From JBJELF01 sp051879015 (GTDB lineage: Bacteria > Bacillota > Clostridia > Lachnospirales > Lachnospiraceae): a stretch of DNA of 9,551 nt. The notes under the pieces are model-generated. The model saw only the letters and a program-made list of their open reading frames with translations, was not told the DNA's origin and searched no databases. A program made the position numbers and the translations under genes. Positions 6,831 through 9,551 of the stretch are shown piece after piece (position 1 is the first letter of the stretch; each line of letters starts with the position of its first letter). The stretch is taken from contig JBJELF010000124.1 of assembly GCA_051879015.1 (NCBI GenBank), forward strand, positions 1-9,551, in the 5' to 3' direction.

Positions 6831-7070
6831 TCACCCCTTTTCTTTTAAATCCTCGATACGATGATTTACAACCTTGATTTTTTCTTCGTGGAGGTCTATT
6901 TTTTCCTCCACTTTATACATACGCTCAATTAAATTATTATGCGCCTGTACTTTATTTTCTAACTGTTCGAGACGATATGCAATAAGCGCGCTCGAGCGTC
7001 TTGCTGCAAAATAGCTACCTCCAAGAGTGCCCGCAAGAGATATGATTGCTACAATAATAGTAGAATCCAT
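6831..7070 (-). CDS. XhlA-like holin-associated membrane/coiled-coil protein
   Basis: This is a 79-residue protein with one N-terminal transmembrane segment (about 4-22, STIIVAIISLAGTLGGSYF), a basic stretch (AARRSS) and then a long amphipathic, coiled-coil-like helix (about 31-77) with heptad-spaced Leu/Val/Ile (LEQLENKVQAHNNLIERMY, VEEKIDLHEEKI). This layout, next to an r1t holin, is seen in XhlA/BhlA-type lysis accessory proteins of Firmicute phages. A role as holin partner or antiholin is inference. The start at 7070 follows AAAGGA. It heads the lysis cassette after a likely terminator. Confidence 0.75.
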   Translation of the reverse strand: MDSTIIVAIISLAGTLGGSYFAARRSSALIAYRLEQLENKVQAHNNLIERMYKVEEKIDLHEEKIKVVNHRIEDLKEKG

Positions 7071-7110
7071 ATTTATATCCTTTCCGCTGCATTTCGCAAC
7101 TAATTTTTTG

Positions 7111-7138
7111 ACATAAAAATAAGACCATCTATGGTCTT
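7111..7138 (-). terminator. Candidate intrinsic terminator upstream of the lysis cassette
   Basis: On the minus strand AAGACCA (7138-7132) pairs with TGGTCTT (7127-7121) around a 4-nt loop and runs into ATTTTTATG. The stop codon of the 94-residue ORF (7131-7129) lies in the loop, so the terminator is built onto the gene end. The 7-bp stem is modest, and some read-through into the lysis genes is likely because no convincing promoter is seen between 7110 and 7071. Confidence 0.6.
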
Positions 7139-7413
7139 GCTTTGTAATGTTTTTTTATTTTTTTATAGTAATCAGTTGCATCATCCATTATGTCGAATAT
7201 TTCTTCGTCAGTAAGCTTAGATGCCATATAGAATAATGCACTACCATAAATTATACAAAAAATATTTAAAAACGGCATACATGGCATGGTATAATACCAA
7301 AATTTACTACGACATTCCAATATTACATCGCGTTTTTTTATTGATTGAATACCTACGTATCTAATCGCATAACCTAAAACTGCAACAATAATATATATGA
7401 TCAGAATCTTCAT
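7129..7413 (-). CDS. Hypothetical two-TM phage protein
   Basis: I do not recognise this 94-residue protein. It has a hydrophobic N-terminus (about 3-20, ILIIYIIVAVLGYAIRYV), a basic loop with IKKRDV, a second hydrophobic segment (about 45-64) and a soluble C-terminal tail, first acidic (DEEIFDIMDD) and then lysine-rich. Its start at 7413 has a good AAGGAG about 10 nt upstream. That start lies inside the upstream metallopeptidase-like gene, with a 53-nt overlap in another frame. Position before the lysis cassette allows a membrane role, such as lysis timing or superinfection exclusion, but the sequence does not show which. Confidence 0.6.
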   Translation of the reverse strand: MKILIIYIIVAVLGYAIRYVGIQSIKKRDVILECRSKFWYYTMPCMPFLNIFCIIYGSALFYMASKLTDEEIFDIMDDATDYYKKIKKHYKARP

Positions 7414-7729
7414 TTTCCATTATCTCCTTTGCCATTTTTAGCAACATTCTTTTATTTTCGTTTACAAATTTTATCGTATAAGATTCGTTCAATGCTAATG
7501 CAATGAGATCACACGATGCTAAAACCATATGACCTAGCTCATGCGCCATCACGCTGATGAATTTGTCATTATCCATATTTTTGTCAACATAGAATGTTTT
7601 CTGTGCAATATTAGTTGCGCCAAGAAAACGTGTTGGTTTGTAAATGTAATTATATTTATAATATGGATTTATAAATTTTTCGGGCGAATGTACAAATGTC
7701 CACGATATGTCATTAATAATTATTTGCAT
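7361..7729 (-). CDS. Small HELGH metallopeptidase-like phage protein
   Basis: This is a 122-residue soluble protein with a zincin signature MAHELGHMVL, in which His63, Glu64 and His67 form HExxH. A possible third ligand is Glu78 in LNESYTIKF, an arrangement that recalls the ImmA/IrrE-like small metallopeptidases found in many Firmicute phages. The N-terminal half (NDISWTFVHS, NIAQKTFYVDK) would form the short beta-sheet before the active-site helix. I chose the ATG at 7729, which has GGAGGG 5 nt upstream and lies just after the tail gene stop. A longer frame to 7777 would overlap the tail gene. Its substrate is unknown. Such proteins can cleave phage regulators, but this one has no HTH domain or repressor beside it and sits among late genes. 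Confidence 0.75.
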   Translation of the reverse strand: MQIIINDISWTFVHSPEKFINPYYKYNYIYKPTRFLGATNIAQKTFYVDKNMDNDKFISVMAHELGHMVLASCDLIALALNESYTIKFVNENKRMLLKMAKEIMENEDSDHIYYCCSFRLCD

Positions 7730-7730
7730 C

Positions 7731-9308
7731 TTAACCCTCCGCAGAGCGTTCAGTGTATTTCTTTCGTCGATTTTCAAACGACGTTGGTCGTAATAGTTTT
7801 CCTTCTCGCATTAAATCAAGCATTCTACAGTGGAATTCTTGAGAATTAATTTCAACATAAAGTTTATTCTCAATATTAAGCTCGGCAATTTCTTGGATCA
7901 AAATTTCTAGTTTCTCATCCGTTGCATTGCGATAGCCAATCAAACGCAATGCCTGCTGTAATGTTTTACAATTTCCGTTATCCTGTAATACAGGGAATTT
8001 GCGCTGATAGAAAGGAAATTGAAATCGCTGACCAGCTTGTCGCATATTTGCATTGACTTCATCCTTAGTTATTTTCCGGTCGTAAATGTAAATAGCGTAA
8101 ACATCCATTGCACGAGATGAACTATTAATATCACCCTGGCGGCAAAATCCAAGGTAAAAATCCTGACTGTCCGGACCAGTCCAATTGCCGCGAAAGGTTG
8201 GTCCTATCGTCACATTCTGATCGTTGAGATAAACGTAAACCGTGCCGTATAGATTACGAATCAGCAATGATAAATCATCAAATGGTGTCGCAGCCATATT
8301 TCTTGCTGCTTTTACTTCATTGGACATCGTGTATTCAACATTGTATGCGATCCCACAAAAATAATTATCTGATGGATTACACAATCTGGTAATAATCTGC
8401 ACCGATGTTTCCGTTTCTGATTCTGAGAGAAGAAATCTATCCGGTGCATAAACAGTGAGATGCCCCTTTGGCTTGTACGCATGATTGTAAAGATAACTAT
8501 ACGCCGGTAGACGTTCTGGATCTGTCTCTGGGATAATCTCATAACATCCATTGCCGTCATCTTTTAGCTTACCAAGAGCATCCAATTCAAGGGCACTATT
8601 TTTAGTGATTTTATCATTCCTCATCTGGATGATTAGGTCTGACATGCTTTCGTTTCCGTTCAAATGCATCCCTTTTCGCCCATACCCATGTTCATTTTCG
8701 TTTCCATATTTTGAATTATAAAATCCTGCATTGCCAATCAAATCTGATCCAGGATACAAAAAATCCTGCTCAAAATTGCGTCCCGCATTGTTCCAGCCAT
8801 CAAATACCGTAATTAGACCATTTTTGACAGCTGGTAACCCGTCGATGATGCCTTTTGCATAATATTCAATTGTTATCTGCGAAAATATATTGCTACAATT
8901 TTGAACTTCCATATCGCCTTGAGTTGTAACTAGATTGTATTCAGACAGCCAATCTAGTTCGATATATTGCGGTGATTCCAAAATTACATAGCCACTATCC
9001 TCACTTGCCTGAATATGTTTTCTAACGATTACTCTTTGATTTTCAATATCAATAAAAATATAATCGTTTATTCCATTCATGCTACATAATTTTTGCTCAA
9101 TCTTTAATTCTTGATTTCCAATCATAATATGAATGTTGTTTAAATCAATCTGATATCCGTCTTCATTTTGGACGCTTTTACCCCGAATAACAATTAGTTT
9201 TATTCTTTTATTAACACAATTTTTTAATGTTCCATTTGAAGTCAATTGAAGAAATTCTACATGACAGGGAAAAATCAAATTGTGATGCATGCTTTTTAAT
9301 TTATTCAT
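7731..9308 (-). CDS. Phage tail/appendage protein with possible LamG-like region
   Basis: This is a 525-residue protein encoded just before the lysis region, where receptor-binding or distal tail proteins commonly lie. The N-terminal part (1-130) is beta-rich and probably docks to the tail. The middle region (about 285-423) ends in DVYAIYIYDRKITKDEVNANM, a pattern typical of the last strands of LamG/concanavalin-like jelly rolls, and includes TVYVYLNDQ and FYLGFCRQGD. A carbohydrate- or wall-binding role in adsorption is inference. The C-terminal part (about 440-525) is more helical and ends very basic (RRKKYTER). I chose the ATG at 9308, with AGGGGG 8 nt upstream, over an in-frame TTG at 9326. 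Its start overlaps the upstream gene by 8 nt and its stop is 1 nt before the next ATG. Confidence 0.75.
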   Translation of the reverse strand: MNKLKSMHHNLIFPCHVEFLQLTSNGTLKNCVNKRIKLIVIRGKSVQNEDGYQIDLNNIHIMIGNQELKIEQKLCSMNGINDYIFIDIENQRVIVRKHIQASEDSGYVILESPQYIELDWLSEYNLVTTQGDMEVQNCSNIFSQITIEYYAKGIIDGLPAVKNGLITVFDGWNNAGRNFEQDFLYPGSDLIGNAGFYNSKYGNENEHGYGRKGMHLNGNESMSDLIIQMRNDKITKNSALELDALGKLKDDGNGCYEIIPETDPERLPAYSYLYNHAYKPKGHLTVYAPDRFLLSESETETSVQIITRLCNPSDNYFCGIAYNVEYTMSNEVKAARNMAATPFDDLSLLIRNLYGTVYVYLNDQNVTIGPTFRGNWTGPDSQDFYLGFCRQGDINSSSRAMDVYAIYIYDRKITKDEVNANMRQAGQRFQFPFYQRKFPVLQDNGNCKTLQQALRLIGYRNATDEKLEILIQEIAELNIENKLYVEINSQEFHCRMLDLMREGKLLRPTSFENRRKKYTERSAEG

Positions 9309-9551
9309 TATAAGTACCCCCTTCAAACGGAAGTCCTGTCACATCAAATGTACTTCCATTATAATACAAATCATACATCCAGTGTTGATTTGTATCCACA
9401 AATACATATTGCATTGATTCAGAAACATTATAAATTTCATTCGAAAAATCAATATCATTGCCGTAGCATTGTAATGTGAGATGCTGCCCTGGCGTTGCAT
9501 TACTGATTGCTAATGACTTGCGATCTAATATCGTAACAACCGCATTTCCAG
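9301..9551 (-). CDS. Phage structural protein, C-terminal 82 residues only
   Basis: An open frame enters from the right edge and ends at TAA 9303-9301. The translated residues begin GNAVVTILDRKSLAI and end LPFEGGTYNE. It overlaps the start of the tail/appendage gene by 8 nt, so the two are co-transcribed and probably translationally coupled. The content is polar and beta-prone with many aromatics (YVFVDTNQHWMYDLYY), as in baseplate or tail proteins. Its identity cannot be set without the rest of the gene. Confidence 0.75.
   Translation of the reverse strand, partial: GNAVVTILDRKSLAISNATPGQHLTLQCYGNDIDFSNEIYNVSESMQYVFVDTNQHWMYDLYYNGSTFDVTGLPFEGGTYNE

Larger units (their letters stand above)
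5367..9551. mobile_element. Right-hand portion of a prophage (tail and lysis modules)
   Basis: All genes from 5404 to the window end are on the minus strand in typical late-phage order: structural/tail genes, then XhlA-like protein, holin and endolysin. The element ends abruptly inside a chromosomal CotJC-family gene. Head, packaging, replication and integrase genes are not in the window, so a complete phage cannot be claimed. A phage-derived particle such as a tailocin, or a decayed remnant, remains possible, although every complete frame seen here is intact. The scaffold gap at 6459-6558 lies inside it. Confidence 0.85.

Noticed and set aside
7108..7136. Plus-strand TTGACA at 7108-7113 as a promoter
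   Set aside because: No acceptable -10 box lies 16-18 nt downstream, and no plus-strand gene follows.
7361..7777. Longer start at 7777 for the HELGH protein
   Set aside because: It would overlap the end of the tail gene by 47 nt. The ATG at 7729 has a well-placed GGAGGG and directly follows the tail gene stop.
8312..8560. 82-residue minus-strand frame inside the tail gene
   Set aside because: It is another frame of the 525-residue phage gene, without a ribosome binding site of its own.
1..9551. CRISPR array, tRNA, rRNA or insertion sequence
   Set aside because: I saw no regularly spaced direct repeats, cloverleaf-like sequence, rRNA motifs or transposase on either strand.

Overview
The window looks like chromosomal DNA of a low-GC, endospore-forming Firmicute. 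A gut Clostridium of the Lachnospiraceae type is my best guess, from the style of the proteins and the CotJC-type gene; I could not run a search. The chromosome ends at about position 5366, where what appears to be one end of a prophage begins. A run of exactly 100 N (6459-6558) marks a scaffold gap of unknown true size inside the prophage.

Chromosomal part (1-5366): an arginine biosynthesis locus. On the minus strand run argC, argJ and argB, the last leaving the window at its C-terminal end. Diverging on the plus strand is argG. ArgB and ArgC are steps 2 and 3 of ornithine synthesis. ArgJ recycles the acetyl group (cyclic pathway). ArgG makes argininosuccinate from citrulline. The argC-argG intergenic region holds two near-consensus, back-to-back sigma-A promoters, and each -10 region overlaps a candidate ARG-box-like site. 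AT-rich dyads lie in both intra-operon gaps. argG ends at a strong terminator, and facing it is the 3' part of a CotJC/manganese-catalase family gene.

Phage part (about 5367-9551, all minus strand, so transcribed toward the junction): the C-terminus of a structural protein, a 525-residue tail/appendage protein with a possible LamG-like region, a small HELGH metallopeptidase-like protein, a two-TM protein ending in a terminator hairpin, then a lysis cassette. The cassette comprises an XhlA-like TM/coiled-coil protein, an r1t-type holin, a small ORF cut by the gap, and an Amidase_2 endolysin with two SH3b repeats.

The most interesting point is the junction. The CotJC-like reading frame is intact and well conserved from its ExxH metal-ligand motif to its stop. 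It is replaced immediately upstream by phage-side sequence. This suggests a prophage integrated inside a spore-coat/Mn-catalase gene, removing the first two helices and the promoter. It resembles known sporulation-gene intervening elements (skin in sigK, SPbeta in spsM), but whether it excises cannot be judged from this window.
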